A stretch of DNA of 64,000 bases from Paraburkholderia piptadeniae (GCF_900007165.1 NZ_CYGY02000065.1:18286-82285), one strand, 5' to 3'. Positions 17,010 through 25,990 are shown, counted from the first letter of the stretch. Numbers and translations are program-made. Notes: generated from the sequence alone by a model not told the origin.

Positions 17010-17984
17010 TTGAACACGAATCGAAAAATCTTCGTCGGAGCGGCACTCGCTTTCGCCGCAGTCGCCGGTATCACGATGTCGAGTCGTGGCTTCGCGGCAC
17101 CGACGGTACCCGCCAAAGCCTCGGTCGCCAAAGCACCGGCGAAGTCGGCGCCGGTCAAGCTGATCGCTGCCGGACCGAACGAGAATTCGGACATGGTTGC
17201 CCGTGCACTGGCGCCGGCATTGAGCAAGGCGCTGGGCACCGATGTTGTTGTCGAAAATCTGGCGGATGCAGCTGCGGTGTCGGCAGCAAAAGCAGCACCC
17301 GCAGACGGGCTGACCCTTCTCGTCGGCGATACCGAACAAGTGGACGCCGCACGTCAGGATTTGACGCCCGTGGCACAGGTCACCGGTCACGCGGGCCTAG
17401 TTTTGGTTGTGGGCAACGGCGCAGGTTTGGGCGGTACCGACATCAAGGACTACGCCGATATGATCAGCCGTCTGAAGGACAATCCGAACTGCTACATGTT
17501 CGGATCTACAGGCACTACGTCGCGTGAATATCTGGCGATGGTGGCGTTCCAGAAGCGTGCGGGTGTCAAAATGATTCATACCGCCTACAAGAGCGACGCT
17601 GAACAGATTCCGGCGCTCTTGACCGGCAAGGTGCAAATAATAGAGATTCCGTACGAAATGGCGGTGCCGCAGATCAAGGCCGGCAAGATGCGTGTGCTCG
17701 CGGTCTTGGGTTCGCGCCGTATTCCCGAGATTCAGAATGTTCCGGCACTCGGCGAAATGTTCCCAGGCTTTGATTTCGCGTCGCATACGGGTGTGTTGGC
17801 ACCGAAGGATCTCCCTGCGCCGATCCGCGATAAGATCGCGAATGCTGTGAAGACCGCAGTGCAGGACCCGAACGTCCAGAAGGCGCTGAACGTCAACGGT
17901 CACCAGGCTGCTTATCTCGCATCCGCTGACTATGCGAAGGTTATCGCCACTGATCACGACAAGCTGAGTCAGCCCGCGAAGTAA
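17010..17984 (+). CDS. Bug/TctC-family periplasmic tripartite tricarboxylate receptor
   Basis: A 324-residue periplasmic binding protein. It has an N-terminal signal peptide (FVGAALAFAAVAGITM, cleavage near SRGFAA), an Ala/Lys/Pro-rich linker, then a TctC fold with the ligand-loop pattern GSTGTTSREYLAMVAF and IHTAYKSDAEQIPALLTG. Bug receptors bind carboxylates, often aromatic or dicarboxylic acids, and normally feed TctAB permeases; none is in the window, as is common for the expanded Bug families of Burkholderiales. Start is TTG 17010 with AAAGGAG. A clear terminator follows. A role in uptake or sensing of the island substrate is inferred. Confidence 0.85.
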   Translation: MNTNRKIFVGAALAFAAVAGITMSSRGFAAPTVPAKASVAKAPAKSAPVKLIAAGPNENSDMVARALAPALSKALGTDVVVENLADAAAVSAAKAAPADGLTLLVGDTEQVDAARQDLTPVAQVTGHAGLVLVVGNGAGLGGTDIKDYADMISRLKDNPNCYMFGSTGTTSREYLAMVAFQKRAGVKMIHTAYKSDAEQIPALLTGKVQIIEIPYEMAVPQIKAGKMRVLAVLGSRRIPEIQNVPALGEMFPGFDFASHTGVLAPKDLPAPIRDKIANAVKTAVQDPNVQKALNVNGHQAAYLASADYAKVIATDHDKLSQPAK

Positions 17985-18014
17985 CGTTGTTCGTTGCGTC
18001 GGTAACGACAGGGG

Positions 18015-18046
18015 CTCGATGTTCTGAAAAGGCATCGAGTTTTTTC
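18015..18046 (+). terminator. Terminator of the TctC gene
   Basis: CTCGATG and CATCGAG flank an 11-base loop and are followed by TTTTTTCT, 30 bases after the stop codon. Confidence 0.85.
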
Positions 18047-18202
18047 TCCTGTCGCCCATCCATCTCTTGTCAACTGGAGGTCGCTTTCACGATCGCCGAA
18101 ACACAAACAGTTGCCTCTGCATCTCGTCTTTTCGAATGCTGTCGGAATTCCCCGCCCGGTCTCTTTCTCACGCTGCTGCGCTAAGGGGTTATCGACGCCA
18201 TC

Positions 18203-18686
18203 GTGGTAACCCAGCCTACAGAGCGTCTAGCGATAGCTAGAAGTGCGAGCCGCTCTATTCAATACGCTCAGCGCGTTCTAGCTCGAGGGCACCGCGCTCT
18301 TGGCCAGAAGCCTTTAATCGACGTGGAGGACTTGCGCGATTTCGACTGGATACTTCCACCGTCAAATCTACCGCCGCGACAATTATTGGATAACGCGCGT
18401 TTCACCAGGCATGCGTGGCACCGCCGCGACGGTTGAAACCGTCCTCGCGACCGATGTCGTGACCGCGATCATGCGAGAGGTGTTCCATCTTGAGCTAAAG
18501 ATGAACAACAAAAGGACGTTGAATGTACCTCTTAGACTTCCGATCCGTTCGATCGCGTTGACCACGCGAGGGCGTGAACTTCACTTCCGCGTGGATTTTC
18601 CTGCGCTTCAGCTCGCGGCGTCTCCTGCACTTCGATTGCTTGATCGGCCACCCGCCGGTCGTAAAATTCCGCGTCAAAACCACTGA
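18203..18686 (+). pseudogene. LysR-family regulator remnant (effector domain)
   Basis: LRDFDWILPPSNLPPRQLLDN is followed, in a different frame, by TAATVETVLATDVVTAIM and then IRSIALTTRGRE. These are in the order of a LysR substrate-binding domain (a WILPP strand, the AATVETxS segment, and a terminal TTR motif). The DNA-binding half is missing and at least one frame change is present. Confidence 0.6.
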
Positions 18687-18768
18687 AGTGATCTGCTAGG
18701 TCTTGACCGTAGTCACTTGAGCCAAGATGTGTATTTTCCTGTGATCTAAAGGAATAACTCATATCGTT

Positions 18769-18852
18769 TTATCGCAATCTAGCGCCCTTTTCGTTAGACG
18801 GTCGAGCGAATGCCACAATCGACAGACAAGTCAGCGCACCTGAGATTGTTCT
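18769..18852 (-). pseudogene. C-terminal remnant of a DHA2 MFS transporter
   Basis: The last 27 codons read SGALTCLSIVAFA and then PSNEKGARLR, which align with the C-terminus of the intact transporter ending at 19095 (VGALTLLSVVAFA, PKEEGRELR). It appears to be the end of a tandem copy of which the rest was deleted. Confidence 0.6.
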
Positions 18853-19094
18853 GACGAAGCGTTTTTCGTTCTCGTGTAGCGTCCAACTATCAGGAGATTT
18901 GCGCGCAGCGCAATGATCCGCTGATACCCTACTGACAGGCATCAATTTATTCGCGTGCCGTACACAGCCAGATATTCTCACCGGTACTCACTCACGCCCA
19001 ATTGCAGCCCTCGAAATAATTAGCGAGATATTGCCTGTAATCGTTGCCCTCGGCTGTTCGACTTCACTCGCTATCACGTTACACCTCCTTTTAT

Positions 19095-20537
19095 CTATCG
19101 CAGTTCGCGGCCTTCCTCCTTGGGAAGACCGGCGAATGCCACGACCGAAAGCAGCGTCAGGGCCCCGACGGCGAAAAATGTTATCGGGAAGTCATCGATT
19201 ACCAGATGATCTGCGCCGTGCCCATGAACGTGCGCGGTGACCGTCAGGCATGATGCGCAGACTGCGACACCGAAACTCATCGACGTCTGTTGCATCATTG
19301 TCGAAAGTACCGTGGCCTTACTCATCATAGTCTTAGGAATGCCAGAATAGCCAACCGTATTCATAGTTATCATCCCCAGAGAATTAACGATACCCGAGAC
19401 GAAAAGCACGAAGCACATACAACCAATCGACGTCGTCGGTCTGAACAATCCATAGCAAGCGAATGTCGCACCCGTCATCGCGGCACCGAAGATCATGATC
19501 GGCTTAAATCCGAACTTCTTTATTGCGCGATCCATGATCGGGCGGACACCGAATGCGCCGACAGAGAGCCAAGCGCTCATCAAGCCAGATTGAACGGGCG
19601 TCAATCCCAAACCGACTTGCAAGAGCAGCGGAACAAAGATTGGAGCCGAGCCGACCGCTAATCTCAGCGGCATGCCGCCAATCGTCGTGATGCTAAATGC
19701 TTTATATCCAAGAATCTTGAGAGGGATAATAACGTCGAGACGTCCACGACTATAAAGCGCGTATGCGATTGTTGCCAGAACCCCAATAGCCGTGATTCCG
19801 ATCGTTATGCTTACAGGGACGAAATTGCGGCCGACGGTTTCCAGACCGCACACGATGCCGGAGAGCCCTATCGCCATGAGAATAAATCCCGTCATGTCGA
19901 ACCGCTCAGATTTCTCCGAGCGCGAATCCGGCACAAACTTCAACGACAGGAGGATGCCCAGCACACCGAATGGAATGTTGAGCAGGAAGATCCATCGCCA
20001 GGAGCCCACCGTGACGATCATTCCTCCGAGAAGCGGCCCGATGACACGCCCAACGGTGCCCGGGACAGTAAACCATACCATCGCGGCCACCAGCTGCGCT
20101 GCCGGAATGCTTCGCAGCAGAATCAGGCGCCCTACCGGCACCATCATGGCGCCGCCGAGACCTTGCAAGACCCGGAATAGAACGATCTGAGTGATCGAGG
20201 TGGCTGCGCCGCATAGTGCGGATGCCAGCGAGAAGATTGCGACTGCTGAACAGAAGACGCGCCGCGTTCCGAACCTATCGGTGAGCCACCCGCTTGCCGG
20301 GAGAAATAGTGCGAGGCTCAACAGATACGCGGTAATAGCGAAGTTGAGATGAAGTATCTCAACATTCAGGGAAGTGGCAATCGACTGGAGAGCCGTGCCC
20401 AATATCGAGGTATCGAGACTCTGCAAAAACATCGGCACCGCAACGATCATCGGAATCAGTCGTGTACGCCTGGATACAGATCGAGACTCCGGGGTGGAGT
20501 CTCGCACTTCCCCAACAGTTATATTTTTCTCAATCAC
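19095..20537 (-). CDS. DHA2-family MFS transporter
   Basis: A 480-residue, 14-TM-type major facilitator. It has the DHA2 marker LDTSILGTALQSIA at the end of TM1, motif A LTDRFGTRRVF, and GLGGAMMVP. It follows the DctP-like gene by eight bases on the same strand and is therefore very probably co-transcribed with it. DHA2 members export drugs, but several in catabolic clusters import or export aromatic acids. Pairing with a periplasmic receptor is unusual for an MFS and makes an aromatic-acid role plausible (inference). A remnant of a second copy lies immediately downstream. Confidence 0.85.
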   Translation of the reverse strand: MIEKNITVGEVRDSTPESRSVSRRTRLIPMIVAVPMFLQSLDTSILGTALQSIATSLNVEILHLNFAITAYLLSLALFLPASGWLTDRFGTRRVFCSAVAIFSLASALCGAATSITQIVLFRVLQGLGGAMMVPVGRLILLRSIPAAQLVAAMVWFTVPGTVGRVIGPLLGGMIVTVGSWRWIFLLNIPFGVLGILLSLKFVPDSRSEKSERFDMTGFILMAIGLSGIVCGLETVGRNFVPVSITIGITAIGVLATIAYALYSRGRLDVIIPLKILGYKAFSITTIGGMPLRLAVGSAPIFVPLLLQVGLGLTPVQSGLMSAWLSVGAFGVRPIMDRAIKKFGFKPIMIFGAAMTGATFACYGLFRPTTSIGCMCFVLFVSGIVNSLGMITMNTVGYSGIPKTMMSKATVLSTMMQQTSMSFGVAVCASCLTVTAHVHGHGADHLVIDDFPITFFAVGALTLLSVVAFAGLPKEEGRELR

Positions 20538-20545
20538 CGGATTGT

Positions 20546-21607
20546 CTAGCGTTTCGCGATTTGACGTCGATAGATATCGACAATCTTGGGATCGTAGTTG
20601 CGGAAGAATTGCTGTCTGACGGGATCTGTTAGGGTGTTCAGTTTTGCAATCTCATCGGTCGTGACGTTATAAACCGTCATTCCGTGACGTTCAAGTTCAG
20701 CACGATCGGTTTTCGCCTGTTCTCGAATCAGGTTGCGCTGAAAGCGCCCTGCTTCTACCGCAGCGTGTTGCAAAACATTTCGATCCCGAACCGTCAACTT
20801 CCGCAAGACTGCCGAATTGGCAACGATTGCAATTGCGCTGTATGAGTGATTCGTGACCGAGACGGCCGATTGAACATCATAAAAGTGGCCGGCCAAGATC
20901 TGTGAATAGAAGTTATCTTCTGCAACGATACGTCCACTCTTGAGTGCTCCGTACAGTTCCGGATACGGAAGTCCCACGACGTCAGCGCCCAAGACCTTAA
21001 ACGTCTCAACGAACGCGGGTTCCGGGATCACACGAACCGGCCGGTTCGCCAGATCGAGCGCATGCCGGAACGGCTCGCCCGACGTCGTGATCTGCCTGAA
21101 GCCGTTCTCCCACCACGCGAGACCCGTCAGGCCGTGACCCTGGAGACGCGACAACAGAATTTGCCCAAACGGGCCATCGAGCAGCGCCTGCGCCTGACGT
21201 TCGCTGTGGACAACGAACGGCAGATCCATGATTTCGAATTCGGGCACGAGATGACGCAGTGCCGGCGTCACCAGCAACATCAAATCCGGGGCGCCCGGGC
21301 CACCTGCCTGCAATGTCTTGATCTGATCATTTGGCGAACCCGGAACTGTATCCGCGCTTACGCTCACCACCAGACGACGGTGCGACTCCCGGTTCACGAT
21401 ATCTGCGAACTTGGCCATGCCGCGCATTGTCGGCTGGTCCGACGACATATGCGGTCGATACTCTGCGATCGTGAGAGTTTGAACAGGCCGCCCATGCACG
21501 ACCATCGGCTGCACGATCAACAGCATGCCAAATACCGCACTTATAATATCGCTACAAACTCCGCTCAATGACCAACCTGATTCAAGACGTAAAAATCTTT
21601 TCGTCAT
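20546..21607 (-). CDS. TRAP-type substrate-binding protein, DctP family
   Basis: A 353-residue periplasmic protein with an N-terminal hydrophobic signal (VFGMLLIVQPMVV), then the DctP fold. Visible are the early substrate region FADIVNRESHRRLVV, the EFEIMDLPFVV segment, the central WWENGFRQITTS and NRPVRVIPEP containing the carboxylate-binding arginine. TRAP receptors bind organic acids and pass them to DctQ/DctM membrane subunits. No DctQ or DctM is in the window; the next gene is an MFS transporter. A terminator at 21645 separates it from the upstream DoxX gene, so its own promoter should lie in the 86-base gap. Confidence 0.85.
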   Translation of the reverse strand: MTKRFLRLESGWSLSGVCSDIISAVFGMLLIVQPMVVHGRPVQTLTIAEYRPHMSSDQPTMRGMAKFADIVNRESHRRLVVSVSADTVPGSPNDQIKTLQAGGPGAPDLMLLVTPALRHLVPEFEIMDLPFVVHSERQAQALLDGPFGQILLSRLQGHGLTGLAWWENGFRQITTSGEPFRHALDLANRPVRVIPEPAFVETFKVLGADVVGLPYPELYGALKSGRIVAEDNFYSQILAGHFYDVQSAVSVTNHSYSAIAIVANSAVLRKLTVRDRNVLQHAAVEAGRFQRNLIREQAKTDRAELERHGMTVYNVTTDEIAKLNTLTDPVRQQFFRNYDPKIVDIYRRQIAKR

Positions 21608-21644
21608 CTTTTCTGAAATAGCGCCAAATTCTTAAAAGAAAAAA

Positions 21645-21670
21645 AGCTACGTTACCGAAGCAACGTAGCT
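21645..21670 (-). terminator. Terminator of the SnoaL-DoxX operon at 22 kb
   Basis: AGCTACGTT and AACGTAGCT form a perfect 9-base stem; on the reverse strand TTTTTTTC follows. It lies 25 bases past the DoxX stop. Confidence 0.85.
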
Positions 21671-21694
21671 AAATCCCTCACTTCAAATCCGAAA

Positions 21695-22216
21695 TCAGAT
21701 CGAATCAACAGCGTCCGACTTGAAAACTTTGGGAAACTTATTCCAGTCGCTGATGCGGCCGATCGTCGTTTTGAACGTCATCATCGGCAGGTAATACTTG
21801 ATGTACCAAACCATCAGAATCAGGTTCATATACAGGCAACCGACGCCCATGTACGGCGTGAACATCTTGTCAAAGCGATGGTTCAACACGATCGCGTTGT
21901 ACCAAACGACGAACGACACCGGCAGAAGCATAAGCAGGCCGACCGGGACGAAGACACCGAGAATGAGCGAAAGGCCACCCAGAATTTCGCACGTCTTCAC
22001 GATATGGAAAAAATGCGTGTGAACCATCGTGACCAGCAGTTCATTCGACGCGGGCAGCGTGCCGAACGGTTGCGGGAAGATCGGCGACATACCGAGAGCC
22101 GTACGCCAGTAACTGGTCCCGCTGACGACCATCCAGCCGCCGAGATATAGTCGGCAGAACGTCAGAATGACTTTGCCGATGAGTTGCGGCATCGTTTTGC
22201 GATCATCGTTGTGCAT
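21695..22216 (-). CDS. DoxX-like inner-membrane protein (paralog 2)
   Basis: A 173-residue polytopic membrane protein with four predicted helices: LYLGGWMVVSGTSYW, then the long middle segments ILGGLSLILGVFVPVGLLML and VVWYNAIVL, and a last helix MNLILMVWYIKYYLPM. It has the DoxX-type G(G)LSLILG helix, but diverges from the three other DoxX-like paralogs in the window and has no 2-TM partner. Its upstream neighbour, 23 bases away on the same strand, is a membrane-anchored SnoaL-like protein. AAAGGATC precedes the ATG. No function can be assigned. Confidence 0.75.
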   Translation of the reverse strand: MHNDDRKTMPQLIGKVILTFCRLYLGGWMVVSGTSYWRTALGMSPIFPQPFGTLPASNELLVTMVHTHFFHIVKTCEILGGLSLILGVFVPVGLLMLLPVSFVVWYNAIVLNHRFDKMFTPYMGVGCLYMNLILMVWYIKYYLPMMTFKTTIGRISDWNKFPKVFKSDAVDSI

Positions 22217-22239
22217 AGTGTGCTTTGATCCTTTTCTGT

Positions 22240-22743
22240 TTAGTTCGCAGCCTGCACAGGCGCAGCCTTCTGTTGCGTAATGCGATCATGACGGATGATC
22301 CAGCCAGACCCGCTGATTTCGTAGACATCGACGACGTCTTGCGCCGACTGGCCACGCGTGGCGCCGATCATCTGGTAGACCGCGACGTCCATGCCTTGGA
22401 CGATGATCTTCTTCACCTCGTGGGGAATGGGTTCGCCATCCTGATGATCGATCGTGTTTGGCGCGTTATCAACAGCCTTTTCCGAAAAATAAGTCTTGTA
22501 CGCCTCGACGCCCTTACCGTCTGTATAGGCCAGGTCCATGAACTCCTGAACGATGTCATGCGGCAGTTTGCCGGTGCCTGCATGCCAGTGCCAACGCGGA
22601 TCCGAATGCAGACCATAAGCGATCTGTGCGATGAACAGGAAGCCGACGATTGCTGTGACCACGCGTCCAGTCATGCTGTCCATCCACGCGTTCATACGCG
22701 TGGCGATACCCACCGAGGAGAGAACCCCTTGGTTATTCGACAT
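22240..22743 (-). CDS. Membrane-anchored SnoaL-like (NTF2-fold) protein
   Basis: A 167-residue protein with a single N-terminal membrane helix (VVTAIVGFLFIAQIAYGL, residues about 27-44), then a roughly 110-residue SnoaL/NTF2-like domain. This is recognised from HDIVQEFMDLAYTDGKG, the VDNAPNTIDHQDGEPIP segment, IIVQGMDVAVYQMIGATRG and the terminal WIIRHDRITQQ. The topology places the domain on the periplasmic side, unusual for a fold best known from cytoplasmic cyclases and isomerases. Strong ribosome site AAGGAGGCAGG. It heads the two-gene operon with DoxX paralog 2 and has a palindrome-bearing promoter upstream. A decayed copy with the same promoter is at 11.5-11.8 kb. Confidence 0.7.
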   Translation of the reverse strand: MSNNQGVLSSVGIATRMNAWMDSMTGRVVTAIVGFLFIAQIAYGLHSDPRWHWHAGTGKLPHDIVQEFMDLAYTDGKGVEAYKTYFSEKAVDNAPNTIDHQDGEPIPHEVKKIIVQGMDVAVYQMIGATRGQSAQDVVDVYEISGSGWIIRHDRITQQKAAPVQAAN

Positions 22744-22882
22744 CCTGCCTCCTTGAAAGCATTGTGAAGAGTGAAACGCTTCGGCTCGCGATGGTTCGGA
22801 TCAGCGTCGTTTGTATTTAATTTAGCCTACCGAATCGTATAGGCCAAAGGATTGTATGTAAACGTCGGGGTTTCCCTATTTC
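22744..22882 (-). promoter_or_regulatory. Promoter region of the SnoaL-DoxX operon with palindrome GGGG-TTT-CCCT
   Basis: The palindrome lies at 22867-22878, 124 bases before the start codon. Reading leftward, ACGTTTACATACAATCC, GGCTAAATTAAATACAAA and GAAGCGTTTCACTCTTC correspond to the promoter copy at 11.7-11.8 kb. The conserved spacing suggests an activator site upstream of a sigma-70 promoter. Confidence 0.6.
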
Positions 22883-23303
22883 CGTTGTTGGCGGATAGGT
22901 GCTATTTGATGTATGCAACATTTCCTTCCCGTGGGATGTAATCCGCGGAAAGTGAAGGCGCCTGGCGGGCGGCAAGGGTTTTTTTGCGCTGACGGAACCG
23001 CCAGCAGTAAGTCGTTCAGAGACGAGGAACCCGTACGCCGCGATACTTAACGCGGCGTGTTGACGGAAGCCTTGCCATCCTCGGCCGTCCGTGATGCCCG
23101 AGTCCCAGTTCCTGCTTCAAATCCTGGAGTCGCGCTTGATACGACAGCGCATGCGCGCCCGGGTGACCGGTTCTTCCGGTGCAACGTCACCCGGAAGGGT
23201 CGACAGGAAGAAGTACTTCAATGGGTCAGTGAACACGATCCACCACCGGCATTGGCCCTTGCAGCGCCTGATGCCAGATGACTGGGGTGTTGCGGTTACG
23301 TTA
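22883..23303. other. Gene-free stretch
   Basis: No recognisable gene, terminator or IS end in about 420 bases. Short frames have no ribosome sites or domains. Confidence 0.4.
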
Positions 23304-23567
23304 CTACTGGGGCATCTGACCAGCAGGAGTGCCGGCCGCCGCACGCCGTTGCGCCACGATTGCGCCTGCGCGTATCGCGCTATCGGGGTAGTCGAACCAG
23401 TCGTCGGACTGATCGTAGCCCGCCTGCCGCCATTCGATCAGGTCGGCGCGCACCTTGGCCCGCGTCAGCGGCACCGTCGAATCGTACGGTTGGGCCGGCG
23501 CCGCAACCGACGCGAAGCAGCACGCGGCGGCAAGGACGCCGAGCGCTATACGCGGTAGGGAGTTCAT
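23304..23567 (-). CDS. DUF4148-type small secreted protein
   Basis: An 87-residue protein with a signal peptide (ALGVLAAACCFASVAAPA) and the short mature motif PLTRAKVRADLIEWRQAGYD, the hallmark of DUF4148 proteins, which are abundant in Burkholderia and relatives. AAAGGC precedes the ATG. Function is unknown; the family is usually stress- or growth-phase-regulated. It is higher in G+C than its neighbours and surrounded by IS debris, so it is probably original chromosome or a separate acquisition. Confidence 0.75.
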   Translation of the reverse strand: MNSLPRIALGVLAAACCFASVAAPAQPYDSTVPLTRAKVRADLIEWRQAGYDQSDDWFDYPDSAIRAGAIVAQRRAAAGTPAGQMPQ

Positions 23568-23899
23568 GGCAAGGCCTTTCTTATCGGGGTTATCATTAAA
23601 AGTATAGGCGCTGTCTTGATAAACGAAAGGCAGATCGAAACATATTCACTTCTCGAGTAGTGCACAGGCGAGGGGCGAGAAATATGGTTCCGGCAAGCAT
23701 CGCGCCGACGAGGCGCTCTACGTCCCGCGCTCCCGAAGCAATCTTCGAAAGGCCACCGACTAACGGATCACTGATCGCGTATCGTTCGCGGCTGTCCTGT
23801 GTCCACGCAGGAATTTCGACAACACGGCCACTGCCAGAGCGAAGCGTCGAGGCGCGCCGCAATTGTCGAAAGAATGCGCGCCGGAAGCTTCTGGCTGCC
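23568..23899. other. Gene-free stretch beside IS3 remnant
   Basis: G+C-rich sequence with overlapping short frames on both strands. No domain, ribosome site or repeat recognised. Confidence 0.35.
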
Positions 23900-24449
23900 G
23901 TCCGTCGCAAAGGACCGTGAAGGGCGCGACGCCCGCGTCGCGTCGCGTCTTCAATGCGGCGCACCGGATACCGGGAAGCGTCGCTTCTTCAGGAAGCGTG
24001 AATCGTCTGAATCAACGTCAGCAACTGCGCGTCGGTCAGCTGCTGACGCTCGGGCAGTGCCGCCACGCGCTTCCGCGGGCGATATCCGTTGACGCTCGTG
24101 CAAAGGATTTCGCACTGCGCCGACAGTGGATATTGCCGGCACTGCGTGTCCATTCAGGCGTGCTTCATAGGAAATCCTTCGCGAAGAACGTCGCTGCTCT
24201 TCTTGCGATTTCCGGGTCCATCTGCAAGCGTTTGTTCTCCGCTTGCAGACGCGAAAGTTTCATCTGCTCCGCCGCAATGACCTTGGCCACGGGCCATTCA
24301 ACATGCCGGCTTCGGACGCTTTGGGCCTGAACCAGTTGCGGAGCGTTTACGTCGACATGTCCAATTTGCAGGCCAGAGCGCTCACGCCCGACAGCAGGTG
24401 AATCGATCAACCAATTGTGTTTTATCTTTTTTGAGGAATTGGTTTGCAC
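23900..24449 (-). mobile_element. IS3-family element remnant (OrfA C-terminus, OrfB N-terminus)
   Basis: Reading leftward, AAEQMKLSRLQAENKRLQMD followed by EIARRAATFFAKDFL is the leucine-zipper end of an IS3 OrfA. It is followed in another frame by YPLSAQCEILCTSVNGYRP and RQQLTDAQLLTLIQTIHAS, the start of OrfB. The catalytic DDE part is gone and stops interrupt both frames. It is a different element from the intact one at 62.7 kb. Confidence 0.7.
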
Positions 24450-24730
24450 TTAGGTACTGCCGTTTGCCGAAGTTATAAGGTCGATCTTCTCGGTGACATC
24501 CGCGACTTTGGCAACAGCGGCGCTCGGCTTTACAACACGAACAAAGCGGGAGTTACGCCGATGCCAGCGACGTCGTTGGCTTGTTTGTTGGTGCGCCCCC
24601 GAAAAGTCGCGCGTGACTCTTACCCATTACGAGAACTGTTGCTATCTATATCTGCAATCCTGCCATCGCTTTTTCCTTTGCATTCCCAAGCAATTCCCCC
24701 GAATCAAAACAGCGGACCTCAGATGTCATC

Positions 24731-24815
24731 TAGGGAATACCCTCAAACACAACACTTTATAAATTTACTCACTTGCCTTATACAACATAGTATATTATTT
24801 TGCATTCGTACGGTT
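24731..24815 (+). promoter_or_regulatory. Porin promoter with palindrome AGGG-AATA-CCCT and TATAC-N6-GTATA repeat
   Basis: The palindrome is at 24732-24743. About 40 bases later TTGCCT is followed by TATACAACATAGTATA, an inverted repeat overlapping the probable -10 region. The first element fits the recurring island palindrome; the second could be a GntR-type operator. The porin starts at 24888. Confidence 0.55.
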
Positions 24816-24887
24816 GTGCATCGCTTCCCCCGTGTGCAACGTCGCCCACTCTACGAAATTAACATCCACATGTAGGAGACACTGGAA

Positions 24888-25976
24888 TTGCGTAAACTGC
24901 TCGTTAGCTGCGCCGTTGCCGCAGCAATCGCGCCTGTGATGGTACAGGCACAGACCAGCGTGACGCTGTATGGCGTTGCCGATGCATTCGTCGGTTACTT
25001 CGGAAACTCCGAAGGCCAACACGTCGTCAGCATGAACAGCGGCGGTGCCGGTGGTTCGCGTTGGGGCATTCGCGCGAAGGAAGATCTGGGCGGCGGTCTG
25101 GCAGCGATCGCCGTGCTCGAAAGCGGCTTCAACATCAACAACGGCACGTCCGGCCAGAGTGGTCGTCTGTTCGGCCGTCGCGCCTACGTCGGCATCGACA
25201 GCCGCGAACTCGGCCAGATCATCGCAGGTCGCCTGCAAACGGCCGGCTACGAGTGGGGCGGTACCTTCGATCCGATGCTGCTGGCAGCCGCCTCGCCGCT
25301 TGGCTCGATTGGTGGCGAAGAACCGCGTCCATGGATTTTCAACATGCTGCAAGATCCGGCTCGCCAAGACAATACGATCCAGTACTCGTCGCCGACGTGG
25401 CATGGTCTGAACGGCACGGCGGCGTATTCGTGGGGCAATAATCAAGGTCTGCAGAACGCAACGCACTACCAACTCGCGACGCTTACCTACGCCAACGGCC
25501 CGTTGCTCACGAGCTACGGCTTCGGCCACAGCCTGCAACCGTCAGCGGCCATTGCACGCAACACGTACGAGCACGTCTTGGGTGTGAGATACGACCTCAG
25601 CTTCGTTGCGCTCTACGGTACGTACCAGGTGCGTCTGAACGATCCGGGCCGTACCGATAAGGGCTGGCAAGCCGGTGTCACGATTCCGACCAGCCCGTTC
25701 GGCACCATTCGCGCTTCTTACGGCGGACTAAGCGACCAGAACATTACCTATATCGGCAAAAGCGGTCCGGAGACGGGCAACTGGGCGATTCGCTCGGCTG
25801 CTATCGGTTATACGTACCAACTCTCGAAGGCGACGATGCTGTACGGCTTCTTCAAGAAGCTCTGGAACAGCGGAATCGCTCACCAAACGATCTACCCGCC
25901 TGGTGGCCTCCCTGCCCCGACCGGCAGTCACGCCAACGTAACCGCACTCGGCCTGGGTCTGGCAACGCGCTTCTAA
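24888..25976 (+). CDS. Outer-membrane porin (Gram-negative general diffusion type)
   Basis: A 362-residue 16-strand porin. It has a signal peptide ending PVMVQAQ, then SVTLYGVADAFVGYF, the conserved GSRWGIRAKEDLGGGL motif, LFGRRAYVGI and IIAGRLQTAGYEWG near the eyelet, and the C-terminal ATRF with terminal Phe recognised by the BAM machinery. TTG start at 24888 with AGGAG ten bases upstream. It is the only intact porin of at least four porin-derived loci in the island and is presumably the substrate's outer-membrane entry route. A palindrome-bearing promoter precedes it and a strong terminator follows. Confidence 0.9.
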   Translation: MRKLLVSCAVAAAIAPVMVQAQTSVTLYGVADAFVGYFGNSEGQHVVSMNSGGAGGSRWGIRAKEDLGGGLAAIAVLESGFNINNGTSGQSGRLFGRRAYVGIDSRELGQIIAGRLQTAGYEWGGTFDPMLLAAASPLGSIGGEEPRPWIFNMLQDPARQDNTIQYSSPTWHGLNGTAAYSWGNNQGLQNATHYQLATLTYANGPLLTSYGFGHSLQPSAAIARNTYEHVLGVRYDLSFVALYGTYQVRLNDPGRTDKGWQAGVTIPTSPFGTIRASYGGLSDQNITYIGKSGPETGNWAIRSAAIGYTYQLSKATMLYGFFKKLWNSGIAHQTIYPPGGLPAPTGSHANVTALGLGLATRF

Positions 25977-25990
25977 GCCTCCCTACTGTG

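Noticed and set aside
22883..24449. Possible additional genes in the IS3-debris zone
   Set aside because: Apart from the DUF4148 gene and IS3 pieces, the frames are short, overlapping on both strands and domain-free.
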